Below are positions 1 through 8,440 of a stretch of DNA of 64,000 bases, in pieces. The stretch is from UBA11164 sp034376725. GTDB taxonomy: Bacteria; Pseudomonadota; Gammaproteobacteria; Xanthomonadales; Xanthomonadaceae. A program made the position numbers and the translations under genes. Location of the stretch: positions 1-64,000 of the forward strand of contig JAXMJH010000092.1 in NCBI GenBank assembly GCA_034376725.1, given 5' to 3'. Positions within the stretch are counted from its first letter, which is position 1. The number at the start of each line of letters is the position of its first letter. The notes below the pieces were generated by a model. That model was given only the letters and a program-made list of their open reading frames with translations. It searched no databases and had not been told where the DNA came from.

Positions 1-2
1 CG

Positions 3-122
3 TGGCGCTTCAACCGCCGATTCCGCCTCGACGTGCTGGTACCGCGCCTGCTCGTCGCCATCGCGCGCTGCAAGCCGTGGTCGGAGCGCAAACTGCGCGA
101 TGTGCCGGTCTTTGCTGGCTGA
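3..122 (+). CDS. IS1595-family transposase, C-terminal end (partial, cut by window edge)
   Basis: The reading frame is open from the left edge to a TGA at 120-122 and gives about 39 residues beginning WRFNRRFRLDVLVPRLLVA. An FNRRF motif followed by a leucine-rich tail is typical of the last residues of ISXO2/IS1595-type DDE transposases. Only the tail is visible, so I cannot tell whether the element is intact to the left. The stop is followed within about 15 bases by GCGCTAATCAGG, which I take as the element's outer end. The neighbouring minus-strand gene ends in that sequence, which suggests the element inserted into it. The family call rests on one short segment. Confidence 0.6.
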   Translation, partial: WRFNRRFRLDVLVPRLLVAIARCKPWSERKLRDVPVFAG

Positions 123-135
123 GGTATGGCGCTAA

Positions 136-693
136 TCAGGATATTACATTGGCCGTTGCAGGATTATTTTTGATAGTACTCACTGCATTTAAAATGGCTG
201 GATGGGCCTGCCCATTTTGATCCTTTAGGCCACACAGTTCTGGCTCGTCGACCGGGTAGAAGGCCAGTACGGTGCTATTAGACGGGTCTCCTGGCACCAG
301 GAATTGTCGCGCCAACAGTTCATCTACGAATGCGGACCAAAGATTTGCCGCATTAGCGCGCAGCCTGAATGGACAATCACTCACACTTCCGGATCCCACA
401 TCAAACAAAAAGGACTCAACTGAAACAATTGCTTTTACACCACGTGACTTTGCATCAGAAAGCTCTCGCATAATTTCCGCAGACGCCACATTCGGATCAG
501 ACAGACCCGCCCATACATGCGTGACATTTGTGTGATCGTAATTCTCTGAAACAAACGTATTATTAGCAAAGTACGCAAAAACTTTGGTATCTGTCTGCGC
601 CAAAGAAACTGCGGAGATCGTGACCATCGCCGCAAGTGCTAGAATTCTTATGTAAAGTTTCAGATTCTCGCGAGTACAATTCTTCCTGTTCAT
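136..693 (-). CDS. Secreted glycosidase-like protein, probably truncated by IS insertion
   Basis: The start is set at the ATG at 693-691 because an AGGAGAA ribosome site lies just upstream; an in-frame extension to 807 has no such site. The product is about 185 residues with a signal peptide (hydrophobic stretch ending near SAVSLAQ). The mature part contains KVFAYFANNTFVSENYDHTN and a FYPVDEPELCG segment, reminiscent of TIM-barrel glycoside hydrolases where a DEP/E motif ends a strand. The frame stops abruptly in the bases next to the IS1595-like transposase, so the C-terminal half of a barrel appears to be missing. Base composition is less G+C-rich than in the surrounding genes, which suggests transfer. 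The function is not established. Confidence 0.6.
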   Translation of the reverse strand: MNRKNCTRENLKLYIRILALAAMVTISAVSLAQTDTKVFAYFANNTFVSENYDHTNVTHVWAGLSDPNVASAEIMRELSDAKSRGVKAIVSVESFLFDVGSGSVSDCPFRLRANAANLWSAFVDELLARQFLVPGDPSNSTVLAFYPVDEPELCGLKDQNGQAHPAILNAVSTIKNNPATANVIS

Positions 694-1019
694 CTCTTTT
701 TTCTCCTGATTGTGCGTACGTGCAACAGCTAGTGAACGTCTAATCAAAACGCCGAACAACGTCGCCATTGCGTTCTCGCGCTGCTTTTTTTCGGTTGCTC
801 GCCACAAGAAGCTAGAAAGGCACCGATATCGGGCGATTTCGAGCTGGTTTTGGCGATTGTTTCCTCCTTTCGGGTACGACTACCCCGCGTTGGCTAATAA
901 CTTTGGTCGCTTCATCCACAGATTCGCCAGCGCGAACAGCGTCGTCACCTGCGCTGCATTCTTCGCCAGGCCTTGTAGCGCACCATCCGATAGCCGAACT
1001 GGCGCTTGATCACCCGAAA

Positions 1020-1110
1020 CGGGTGCTCCACGCGGGCGCGTACCCGCGCTGAAAAGCCGGCAGATCGGCGCGACGTGGTACGGGTGCTCCACGCGGGCGC
1101 GTACCCGCGC
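1020..1110. repeat. 61-base duplication inside the IS5 transposase
   Basis: A 30-base unit is present at 1020-1049 and again at 1081-1110, with 31 bases between, so the period is 61. Removing one period restores the expected transposase reading ARVEHPFRVIKRQFG on the minus strand. Because 61 is not a multiple of three, the duplication shifts the frame. Confidence 0.85.
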
Positions 1111-1377
1111 CTTCAAGGTCTCGTACGCTTGTACCGCTTCCTTGTAAGGGCCTTCGATCAACGCAGCCACCACGCTGCGCTTCTCGGCGATGTGCCAAGC
1201 CATTGCGTCGGCGTCATCCACCCGCTTCGCTGCGCCGGTATAGCCGGCATCGCCGTACACCGTGGTTTCCTCGCCGTGCAGCAGATTCGCCACCTCGGTC
1301 ACGTCCGCCGCATTCGCGGCCGTCGCCGTCACCGTGTGCACCACGCCGGTGTGCACGTCCACACCAATATGCGCCTT

Positions 1378-1455
1378 GTGCGGCCTCGCTGCGCTCGTGA
1401 CCGCATCCGCTGCGCGGACCGGCACTGCGTGCCGTCCTTCGCCCTTCGGGCTTGT
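1378..1455. repeat. 78-base in-frame palindromic insertion in the IS5 transposase
   Basis: The insertion lies between codons for WHFGM and KAHIGVD, which are adjacent in ordinary IS5 transposases. It is 26 codons long and keeps the frame. It contains short perfect palindromes CCGC-TGC-GCGG, GGCAC-TGC-GTGCC and GCCC-TTC-GGGC in a row, each with a three-base loop. This is a mosaic of mini-hairpins and does not resemble protein-coding sequence. Confidence 0.65.
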
Positions 1456-1944
1456 CATCCCGAAGTGCCACTGGTTGCCCTTCTTGGTCTGGTGCATCTC
1501 CGGGTCGCGGGCAGCGTCCCGGTTCTTGGTCGAACTCGGCGCGGCAATGATGGTGGCGTCCACCACCGTGCCCTTTCTCAGCAGCAGGCCGTGATCTGCC
1601 AGATAGTCGTTTACGGCCGTCAAGTTCGCAAGCGCCTCGCCGTGCCGGCTCAGCAGGCAATGAAACGCAAGGATCATGGATCGGCCCGGGAAAACATCTT
1701 CGTTAAAGTCGTCGTCTACGATGCACTTCACCCATTCGACCTGGGAATGCGCCTCGTCGGTCGTCGGAAAGTTGTGGCCGCAAGGCTGCCGCAGGAAGTG
1801 AATCCGCAGCATTGACGACAGCCCGGGTGGCTGACCGTCGAAAAAGCGGGGTCGGGTCCAGCTCCGGTTTGCACAGCGCGGCTCAGCCTGCTGCCGTGGA
1901 CCCGGCGGGTGTCGGTCGTTTCCTCTTCCACGCACGACCTGCAC

Positions 1945-2240
1945 CCTTTCCTTCGCTGGACCCGACTCCTTGTCTACCCGACCCCCATCGTCCTTGATCT
2001 CCGCCGTCCGTGGCCAGGTTCATCCCTGTGCTGTGGTCTTTCCATGACCCGTGTCGTCCCGGTTGACAGTCGTCCCTGGTCTATCGTCCGTGGGCGGCCC
2101 CCCGATCCGCCGACTTTCCACCCCCGATTGCCACTCCCCGTTCCGCTAGCCGGCGGGTATAGCCCTGAAATTTCCGTTTTCAGGCGGCCGGTTTCCGTTC
2201 CGGCCTGTCAACAAGCTTGCACCTAAAGCCCACGTTCCGA
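1945..2240. other. Gene-free stretch between the IS5 remnant and the XRE gene
   Basis: The stretch is pyrimidine-rich on the plus strand with imperfect repeats of CGTCCGTGG. An open frame runs through 1909-2226, but its translation is proline-rich, matches nothing I recognise and has no ribosome site. It may include the right end of the decayed IS. I see no RNA gene. Confidence 0.5.
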
Positions 2241-2279
2241 GTGAGCATTACTCACGTCAATTTGCGATTATTCCTCACA
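2241..2279. promoter_or_regulatory. Candidate operator for the XRE regulator
   Basis: A perfect inverted repeat GTGAG-CATTA-CTCAC lies at 2241-2255. A second, partial half-site ATTCCTCAC follows at 2270-2278. The pair lies 45-80 bases before the XRE start, where an autoregulatory operator would be expected. Binding is inferred from position and symmetry only. Confidence 0.45.
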
Positions 2280-2310
2280 CTTGTTACAGACCAATCCGTC
2301 AGCGGCTCGC

Positions 2311-2316
2311 TACACT
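2311..2316 (+). promoter_or_regulatory. -10 element for a leaderless XRE transcript
   Basis: TACACT is followed by exactly six bases (GAACGG) and then the ATG at 2323. No Shine-Dalgarno sequence precedes the ATG. Transcription would start at the A of ATG. No good -35 is visible. Confidence 0.5.
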
Positions 2317-2322
2317 GAACGG

Positions 2323-2709
2323 ATGTCGCTAGCCGATCGCATCCGCAACGCCCGGCGCCGGGCGCGCCTCAGTCAGGCCGCACTGGCCGCCCGAATCGGC
2401 GTCGACCGCAGCGCGGTCAGTCACTGGGAGCGCGGGCACGGCAATCTGCCGTCCAGCGCCAACCTGCTGGCGCTGGCCAACATCACCGGTGTCCGGGTGG
2501 AGTGGTTGCTGCATGGCGTGGGTTCGGCAACGCCGTCCGTCGGTCGCGAGTACGACGAGCTGGTCCCGATTCACGAGGACTACGCGCGCGATGAGGAAGA
2601 GGAATATCTGCTCCGCGGCTATCGGCAGCTGAGCGTCAAGGATCGGCGCATTCTGCGCAGCCGGCTCGACCAACTGATGCCCGAGCCGCCCCCCGAACCC
2701 GAGGACTGA
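2323..2709 (+). CDS. XRE-family transcriptional regulator
   Basis: The protein is 128 residues. Residues 1-65 form a Cro/C1-type helix-turn-helix: LSQAALAARIGVDRSAVSHW is the recognition region, followed by LLALANITGVRVEWLLHGVG, the usual end of this domain. The C-terminal half is acidic (YARDEEEEYLLRGYRQL) with a Pro/Glu tail, and may serve in dimerisation. It is read away from the IS patch with kefB/C downstream. A symmetrical GTGAG/CTCAC site lies upstream. The start at 2323 follows a -10-like TACACT by six bases, so translation may be leaderless. Regulated genes are unknown. Confidence 0.85.
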   Translation: MSLADRIRNARRRARLSQAALAARIGVDRSAVSHWERGHGNLPSSANLLALANITGVRVEWLLHGVGSATPSVGREYDELVPIHEDYARDEEEEYLLRGYRQLSVKDRRILRSRLDQLMPEPPPEPED

Positions 2710-2880
2710 GCGGCCCGTCTCTGCGGCCGGTTCGGTCATCGACTTGGCTGAAGTGATCGTTCGGGAAGACCCAGGATGCACCGTCTCCGGTGCGCGCCCG
2801 GCATGATCATCTGCGTGTGCGAAATTGCGAACCTTCGCGCCGCGTGGCGACCGCCTTACCGTCCTGTAGCCACAAGCAGC

Positions 2881-2886
2881 CATAAT
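2881..2886 (+). promoter_or_regulatory. -10 element for a leaderless kefB/C transcript
   Basis: CATAAT is followed by AGGCGG (six bases) and the ATG at 2893. The spacing matches that at the XRE, dusA, SPOR, lpxL and plsY starts. A hairpin GCACCG/CGGTGC at 2778-2793 lies farther upstream without a T-run. Confidence 0.5.
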
Positions 2887-2892
2887 AGGCGG

Positions 2893-4722
2893 ATGGAACA
2901 CGGTGACTCGCTGAAACTCATTGTCGTATTTCTGATCGCTGCGGTAATCGCGGTGCCGCTGTTTCGCCGCCTGGGGCTGAGCGCGGTGCTGGGTTACCTG
3001 GCGGCCGGTGTGATGATCGGGCCGCATGTGCTGGGGCTGGTTTCCGAAGTCGAGGACACGCTGGCGTTTTCGGAGTTCGGGGTGGTGATGCTGCTGTTCG
3101 TGATCGGACTGGAGCTGTCGCCCTCGCGGCTATGGGTGATGCGCCGCCAGGTTTTCGGCATCGGTGCGCTGCAAGTGCTGCTGAGCACGCTGGCCATCGG
3201 CGCGCTTCTGTTGCCGCTCGATCTGGGCTGGAAGGCGGTGGCGATTCTGGGCATGGGCCTGGCGCTGTCTTCGACGGCCGTGGGTTTGCAGCTGCTTGCC
3301 GAGCGCAAGGAATTGTCGAGCGCTCACGGCCGGGTCACCTTCGGCATCCTGCTGTTTCAGGACATCATCGCGATCCCGCTGCTGGCAGCGATTCCGCTGC
3401 TCGGCGTGGCCAAGGCGGCCGAGCAGGCGGTGCCGTCGACCGGCGCGGTGCTCAATGCCGTGGTGGTCATTGCCGCCGTGATTCTCGGTGGTCGTTTCGT
3501 GCTGCGCTACCTGTTCCGGGCGGTGGCGAAGACGCGCATGGTGGAGGTGTTCACGGCCGCCGCGCTGGCGGTGGTGGTCGGTACCGCCTGGCTGATGGAG
3601 TCGGTCGGGTTGAGCATGGGCCTGGGGGCATTCCTGGCCGGTATGCTGCTGGCCGACAGCGAGTACCGACACGAGCTGGAATCGCATATCGACCCGTTCA
3701 AGGGCCTGTTTCTCGGGCTGTTCTTCATGGCTGTGGGCATGAGCATCGACCTGAACGTGATCATTGCCGAGCCGGCATGGATCGCGCTGGGCGTGGCGCT
3801 GTTGCTCGGCATCAAGACGGCGCTGCTGTTCGGGCTTGGCCGTCTGGCCGGCTTGAGCGCGTCGGATGCGGTACGCCTGGGCGTCCTGCTGGGCATGGGT
3901 GGCGAATTCGGCTTCGTGGTGTTCAGCGAGGCGTTCAAGTTCGGGCTGATCGAAGGCCCGCTGCGCGACTCGCTGGTGGTCGTCGTCGGGCTCAGCATGG
4001 CGGTCACGCCGCTGCTGCTGCTGGCGGTCAATCGCTGGATGACCAGCCACCCGCCGAAGCGGCCCGCGCGCGAGTTCGACCAGATCGAGGGTGGCCACCC
4101 ACGCGTGATCATCGCCGGGTTCGGGCGCATGGGGCAGATCGTCGGGCGCCTGCTCACCGCTCACAAGATCCCGTTCACGGCGCTGGAAAACAGCCCCGAA
4201 CAGGTCGATTTTTCACGCCGCTTCGGCAGCAAGATCTACTTCGGCGACCCGGCTCGACCGGACCTGCTGCGCGCGGCGAACGCCGATAATGCCGAGGTGT
4301 TTGTGCTGACCACAGACGACCCGGAAGCCAACCTGCGCACGGCGCGCATGGTCAAGCGGATGTTTCCGCATCTGAAGATCTATGCCCGTGCGCGCAACCG
4401 CCAGCACACGTTCAAACTGATGGATCTGGGCGTCGGGGGCGTGGTCCGCGAGACGTTTCACTCCTCGTTGGTGCTCGGCCGACAGGTGCTCGAGGCACTC
4501 GGGATTCCGCCCGAACAGGCCCAGGAGCGCACGCAGCGATTCGGCGCTCACGACGAGTCCCTGCTGCACGAGCAATACCTGATGTACGACGACGAGGCGG
4601 CCCTGGTGGCCTCGGCGCGCGAGGCGCTGCGCGAACTGGAAAGCCTGTTCGATGCCGATCTTCGGCCGGCCAGCGAAGGCTCGGAAAGCAAAGCGCCGGA
4701 CCGTCGTTCCGAGGCAGACTGA
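2893..4722 (+). CDS. Glutathione-regulated K+/H+ antiporter, KefB/KefC type
   Basis: The protein is 609 residues, the usual KefB/C length. An N-terminal Na+/H+-exchanger (CPA2) domain of about 12-13 membrane segments runs to residue 380. It contains GMGLALSSTAVGLQLLAE and the regulatory loop YRHELESHIDPFKGLFLG, where KefC residues bind the C-terminal domain. A TrkA-N (KTN) Rossmann domain starts near residue 400 at VIIAGFGRMGQIVGRLL. In the family this exports K+ in exchange for H+ during electrophile stress, in the inner membrane. The ATG at 2893 was chosen over an upstream in-frame start because homology begins there and a -10 sits six bases before it. No KefF/KefG ancillary oxidoreductase is adjacent. 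Confidence 0.92.
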   Translation: MEHGDSLKLIVVFLIAAVIAVPLFRRLGLSAVLGYLAAGVMIGPHVLGLVSEVEDTLAFSEFGVVMLLFVIGLELSPSRLWVMRRQVFGIGALQVLLSTLAIGALLLPLDLGWKAVAILGMGLALSSTAVGLQLLAERKELSSAHGRVTFGILLFQDIIAIPLLAAIPLLGVAKAAEQAVPSTGAVLNAVVVIAAVILGGRFVLRYLFRAVAKTRMVEVFTAAALAVVVGTAWLMESVGLSMGLGAFLAGMLLADSEYRHELESHIDPFKGLFLGLFFMAVGMSIDLNVIIAEPAWIALGVALLLGIKTALLFGLGRLAGLSASDAVRLGVLLGMGGEFGFVVFSEAFKFGLIEGPLRDSLVVVVGLSMAVTPLLLLAVNRWMTSHPPKRPAREFDQIEGGHPRVIIAGFGRMGQIVGRLLTAHKIPFTALENSPEQVDFSRRFGSKIYFGDPARPDLLRAANADNAEVFVLTTDDPEANLRTARMVKRMFPHLKIYARARNRQHTFKLMDLGVGGVVRETFHSSLVLGRQVLEALGIPPEQAQERTQRFGAHDESLLHEQYLMYDDEAALVASAREALRELESLFDADLRPASEGSESKAPDRRSEAD

Positions 4723-4739
4723 GCCGCCCGACAGGCGGC
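4723..4739. terminator. Hairpin between convergent kefB/C and ankyrin genes
   Basis: GCCGCC-CGACA-GGCGGC forms a six-base-pair stem starting just after the kefB/C stop. There is no long T-run on either side (CAATTTCC follows), so termination is only a possibility. Confidence 0.35.
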
Positions 4740-4751
4740 CAATTTCCTGAC

Positions 4752-7700
4752 TCAGTCTTCGGGTCTGCGCAGCAGGCCGGCCATCGATGGTGGCCTGATC
4801 GTGTCGAATTCTGCGGCAATATCGACGAAGCCGCGCAACAGGGCAATTTCGCGCGGCGGGCGGTTGTAGTAATCGCGCTGGTCCGGGTTGGCGCCGGCCG
4901 CGAGCAGCCGACGAACCACCTGGGCCAGACCGTGCAGCGCCGCCAGATGCAGCGGCCCGAAGCCGCGATTGTCTCGCGCCTCCAGTGAGGCACCCGCCGC
5001 CAGCAGACGCTCGACGGCGGCCAGCACCACCTCTTCGCGGCTCGGCGCTCCGGGCTCGGCGCGGCCGCCCAAGGCGAGCAGCAGCGGCGTGTGGCCGGTC
5101 TCGGCGACGGCATCCGGCGCCGCGCCAGCGGACAGCACCGAATCGATCAACTGCTCGGCGCGGGCTGCATCGCGCGCCTGGAAGGCATACATGGCACCGC
5201 AATGCAGCGCGGTCAACGACTGTTCGTCGTGCGCTGCAACCGGGGCGCCTGCCGCAAGCAGCGCCTCGGCCAGTTCGGGGAAGCCCAACGCGCAGGACAG
5301 CATCAGCGGCGTGATTCCGCCCGGCAAGGTCTGCGCCGGACTGGCGCCGGCGGCCAGCAGACTGGCTACGATGTCTCCCTGACGCATGCTGATAGCCGCC
5401 GACAGCGGCGTAGCGCCTGTGTTGGCCGCAATGGCCGAATCGGCGCCGCGTCCGAGCAGCAGCTCGACCGCTTCGGCGTGGCCACCGCCGCAGGCGCGCA
5501 GCAGTGCGGTGCACCCCTGGGCGTCGCGCGCATCGATGTCCAGTCCGATATCGAGCAGGCAAGCCACCGCCAGATTGTCGCCCATCATCGCTGCGGCCGG
5601 CAGGTCGCCAGCCACCAGTCGGCGACCGGGCGATTTCCACTTCGGCCAACGCAGCCAGCGCACCACCGCCTGATGGCCACCGGCAAGCGCCAGGCCGTGC
5701 GCGGTCTGACCGTCAGGCGTGGGGCGCTCTGGCGCTGCCCCGCAGGCAATCAGCTGCCGCACCAGCGCCTCGTCGCCCGCTTGACTGGCCAGATGCAGCG
5801 CGCTTCGGCCACGCCGGTCGCGGCCATTGGGATCGATGCCCAGATCGAGCAGGCGTCGGGCCAGTCTGGTCCAGCCCAATCCGATCGCCGCCTGCAGACA
5901 CGGGTCGGCATTCTGCGCGATGGCAAACGGGTCCGCGCCACGTTCCAGCAAGGTCAGGGCCAGTGCCTCGGCGGCCTGCGCTTCGAGATTGTGGCCGGCC
6001 GGCTGGGCATGCAGGTAGCGCGCGAGCCCGCCCGCGCCGGCGAAAGTCTCGCCACGGTCGAGCAATGCCGCAACGGCAGTGGCCGCTTCCCGACCACGCG
6101 CGAGCAGGCGAAATGCGATGCTGTCGGCGTTACCGTCGACTGCGCCAGCATCGACGCCATGGTCGAGCAGCCAGTCGATGGCAGCGCGACCAAGATGGCC
6201 GGCCAGCTCGCAAAAAAGCGCATTCGCGCGGCCGGTTTCGAGGGCGGCGACGCCAGCGATTTCAGTGGCGACATTCAGCCGGTCATCGAGCAACGCGTCT
6301 CTCAGGACCTCCAGCGGGGTGCGGCCAGGCTCGGCGCTGGCCAAGTCATGGCTGAGACTCGCCGGCAGCGGGCGCTGTGGATCCAGCGCGGCCACCAGTC
6401 GCCAGCGGCCGGCGGAGATCAGATGATCGATCGGCCGCCGGCCTTCAGCGTCGGGCTGCTCGGGATCGACACCGAGCCCAAGCAGCAGCTCGACGCATTC
6501 GATCGCCGCCTCCTCAGGCTCTGCCAGCAGGGCGAGCGCGTTGCGTCCATCCCTGGTTTGCGCGTCCGCATCCGGGCGGGCTCCGGCCAGAGCGCACAGC
6601 GCCAGCAAACACCCCCCACGCGCGGCGACCAGCAACGGGGTATCGCCGCGTGCATCGACGCTGTCGGGCGGCGCTCCGCCGGACAGCAGCGCGGCGATAA
6701 CCTCGGAATTGTCGGCTTCGGCGGCAACATGCAGTGCCGTGCGACCGTGCTCGTCGGGCGCATCGACGCGCGCCTTGTGGCGCAGCAGCAGGATCACACC
6801 GGCCGGGTCGTCGTTGCCGCCAGAGGCCACCACGATGGCCGGTGTGCCGTCCTTGGGTTCCGTTGCGGCGCCACGCTCCAGCAAAAACTCTGCCAGCCGC
6901 CAGTTGCCGATCGAACAGGCAACCGCCAGTGGGCTCATCCGTGTGTCGTCGAGCGCATCCGGTTGAGCGCCGGCATCGAGCAAGGCCACCGCCACAGCGG
7001 GATCGCCGCTGCGCGCGGCGAGATGCAGCGCGGTGCTTGCGTCGGAACCGGCGAGACGCGGATCGGCGCCGTTGGCCAGCAGCATGATGATCGCTTCCGG
7101 CCGGCCGTGCCAACTGTCGCGGGTGGCGGCCAGCAGGGCCGTCAGTCCGGCCTGAGTGCGGTTCAAGTCGACACCCGCACCGATCAGCGCGCGCAGCAGG
7201 CGAAGATCCGGCAACACCGCCGCGAGCATCGCAAGCGTCCGCTGATCCCGGTCATCGGGTGCCGGCAGGGCGTGCGGATCGGCGCCGGCTTCGAGCAGGG
7301 CCAGGGCCGTGCCGACCTCGCCTGCCGCAGCTGCCGCATACAGGCGTTCTTCCACGCCAGTCAATTCCTCAGCCGGACTGGCCGCTGCGACCGGCGGGTC
7401 GGCGGACTCAGCCGCCTGCCGCACTGGGCGCGCAAAGGTCTCTCCCGGCCGATCGGCTTCGCGCCGGCCCCAGACAGCCGCCACAAGGGCAAGCAGGACA
7501 ATGAGGCCAGCCTGGGCGATCAGCAGCTCGGCTCGATAATCGCCCAACTGACGATCCAGCAGCAGCACCATGGGCAGCGGCAGCAGCGCGGCCAGCGCAA
7601 TTGCCGCGAACGGCAGCCGAAGCAGCGAGGGCGGCCCGGTCTGGTCGGCCACCGCTGCGAGCAGATCGCCGATTGCGGCTGGCCCGCGCGCGGCGCCGGG

Positions 7701-8066
7701 CAGGGCGGGCCAGCCGTACCAGAACAGACTGAGCGCCAGACCGACACCGGCGGCGAACAGCAACAGCGGCGGCAATGCCGGGCGCGCCAGCACCGTGGAC
7801 AACGACCAGACCAGCAGCGGGGTCACCAGAAACCAGACCAGACCGGTCAGCAGCAGCACCGGAACGAGGCCCCGCCACACCGCCACCGGCTCGCGCCGCG
7901 CGCCGAAGGCGATGCCGAACCCGGACAGCAGCAGCGCCGTCGCCGGCCAGGCCAGCAGCGCAAGGCCATCGACCTGCCAAACCAACGGGGCCAGCAGGGC
8001 GCCCATGCCGCCGCCCACCAGCAGCCATCCCGTCACGACCGGGGTGCGCCGCATGGGGCCGGTCAC
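4752..8066 (-). CDS. Giant membrane-anchored ankyrin-repeat protein
   Basis: The protein is about 1104 residues. Roughly the first 210 residues contain six hydrophobic membrane segments (for example LALLAWPATALLLSGFGIAF). The remaining 860 or so are near-continuous ankyrin repeats recognisable by G-x-TPL-x-x-A and LL-x-x-GA motifs such as GRTALHVAAEADNSEVIAAL and DRRGRSALHLASQAGDEALV. A large soluble solenoid facing the cytoplasm is the likely arrangement. The first codon is a GTG at 8066 that overlaps the ycgL stop as GTGA; an ATG at 8054 is an alternative. Coupling to ycgL implies co-translation. Bacterial ankyrin proteins of this size are often scaffolds or envelope-stress proteins; the partner here is unknown. 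Confidence 0.85.
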   Translation of the reverse strand: MTGPMRRTPVVTGWLLVGGGMGALLAPLVWQVDGLALLAWPATALLLSGFGIAFGARREPVAVWRGLVPVLLLTGLVWFLVTPLLVWSLSTVLARPALPPLLLFAAGVGLALSLFWYGWPALPGAARGPAAIGDLLAAVADQTGPPSLLRLPFAAIALAALLPLPMVLLLDRQLGDYRAELLIAQAGLIVLLALVAAVWGRREADRPGETFARPVRQAAESADPPVAAASPAEELTGVEERLYAAAAAGEVGTALALLEAGADPHALPAPDDRDQRTLAMLAAVLPDLRLLRALIGAGVDLNRTQAGLTALLAATRDSWHGRPEAIIMLLANGADPRLAGSDASTALHLAARSGDPAVAVALLDAGAQPDALDDTRMSPLAVACSIGNWRLAEFLLERGAATEPKDGTPAIVVASGGNDDPAGVILLLRHKARVDAPDEHGRTALHVAAEADNSEVIAALLSGGAPPDSVDARGDTPLLVAARGGCLLALCALAGARPDADAQTRDGRNALALLAEPEEAAIECVELLLGLGVDPEQPDAEGRRPIDHLISAGRWRLVAALDPQRPLPASLSHDLASAEPGRTPLEVLRDALLDDRLNVATEIAGVAALETGRANALFCELAGHLGRAAIDWLLDHGVDAGAVDGNADSIAFRLLARGREAATAVAALLDRGETFAGAGGLARYLHAQPAGHNLEAQAAEALALTLLERGADPFAIAQNADPCLQAAIGLGWTRLARRLLDLGIDPNGRDRRGRSALHLASQAGDEALVRQLIACGAAPERPTPDGQTAHGLALAGGHQAVVRWLRWPKWKSPGRRLVAGDLPAAAMMGDNLAVACLLDIGLDIDARDAQGCTALLRACGGGHAEAVELLLGRGADSAIAANTGATPLSAAISMRQGDIVASLLAAGASPAQTLPGGITPLMLSCALGFPELAEALLAAGAPVAAHDEQSLTALHCGAMYAFQARDAARAEQLIDSVLSAGAAPDAVAETGHTPLLLALGGRAEPGAPSREEVVLAAVERLLAAGASLEARDNRGFGPLHLAALHGLAQVVRRLLAAGANPDQRDYYNRPPREIALLRGFVDIAAEFDTIRPPSMAGLLRRPED

Positions 8067-8329
8067 TCGCGCGGCCTCAGCAGCACAGCCAGGCTCTGTT
8101 CGGAGGGCGGTATCTGCAAATGAAAGCCTTGCCCGGCCAGATTGGCCCGGACCCGTGCCGGATCTTCGCGCGCCAGCCGCCGCTCGGGCGTCAGCTCGAC
8201 CTCCAGCGCGAAGTGCAGCTCGCCGAGGCTGGCCCGCAGCGCTTCGGGCAGCACATCGAAACCCTCGCGCTCACGCAGATAGACATAGGTATCGGGGCGG
8301 CGCAGGCTTTTGTAAACGTAGGCGAGCAT
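8063..8329 (-). CDS. ycgL: YcgL-domain protein
   Basis: The protein is 88 residues and matches the small YcgL (UPF0745) family: it opens MLAYVYKSLRRPDTYVYL, followed by FDVLPEALRASLG and a C-terminal FHLQIPPSEQS. The family is a compact alpha/beta fold of unknown role, widespread in gammaproteobacteria and often next to ribonuclease D or minC. Here it heads a two-gene unit with the ankyrin protein, overlapping it by four bases. The ATG at 8329 was chosen because homology begins exactly there, although the frame stays open upstream. It is divergent from the nitrilase gene. Confidence 0.85.
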   Translation of the reverse strand: MLAYVYKSLRRPDTYVYLREREGFDVLPEALRASLGELHFALEVELTPERRLAREDPARVRANLAGQGFHLQIPPSEQSLAVLLRPRE

Positions 8330-8440
8330 GCGATCTTCGGTTTCCTGGGCGGGACAAGCATACCTGCCCGGCCGCCCGGTCGGCAGCCTGTGCAGCGAAT
8401 CGCACTGGCAGCCCGCAGTCCGGCGTGTCAGGCTTTGGCG

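Larger units (their letters stand above)
880..1944 (-). pseudogene. Decayed IS5-family transposase
   Basis: Homology to IS5-type (DDE_Tnp_1) transposases is clear in SSMLRIHFLRQ, KGTVVDATIIAAPSSTKNR, MHQTKKGNQWHFGM, KAHIGVD, VYGDAGYTG and the end LFALANLWMKRPKLL. The region between MLRIHFL and the first catalytic Asp is scrambled. A 78-base palindromic insertion separates WHFGM from KAHIGVD. A 61-base duplication near the third catalytic motif (ARVEHP) shifts the frame until a one-base loss restores it. The usual N-terminal portion before MLRIHFL is not recognisable, so the first 40 or so residues of the open frame are probably spurious. I expect it to be inactive. Terminal inverted repeats were not identified. 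Confidence 0.8.

Noticed and set aside
1020..1110. CRISPR array
   Set aside because: Only two repeat copies exist, they lie inside a transposase and the period is explained by one duplication. No cas genes are present in the window.
1909..2226. Proline-rich plus-strand frame between the IS remnant and the XRE gene
   Set aside because: No ribosome site, no family and pyrimidine-run composition. I left the stretch as non-coding.
5091..8123. Plus-strand open frame of about 1010 residues
   Set aside because: It is antisense to the ankyrin gene. The translation is Gln/Arg/Gly-rich with no family motif and arises from the high G+C codon pattern of the real gene.
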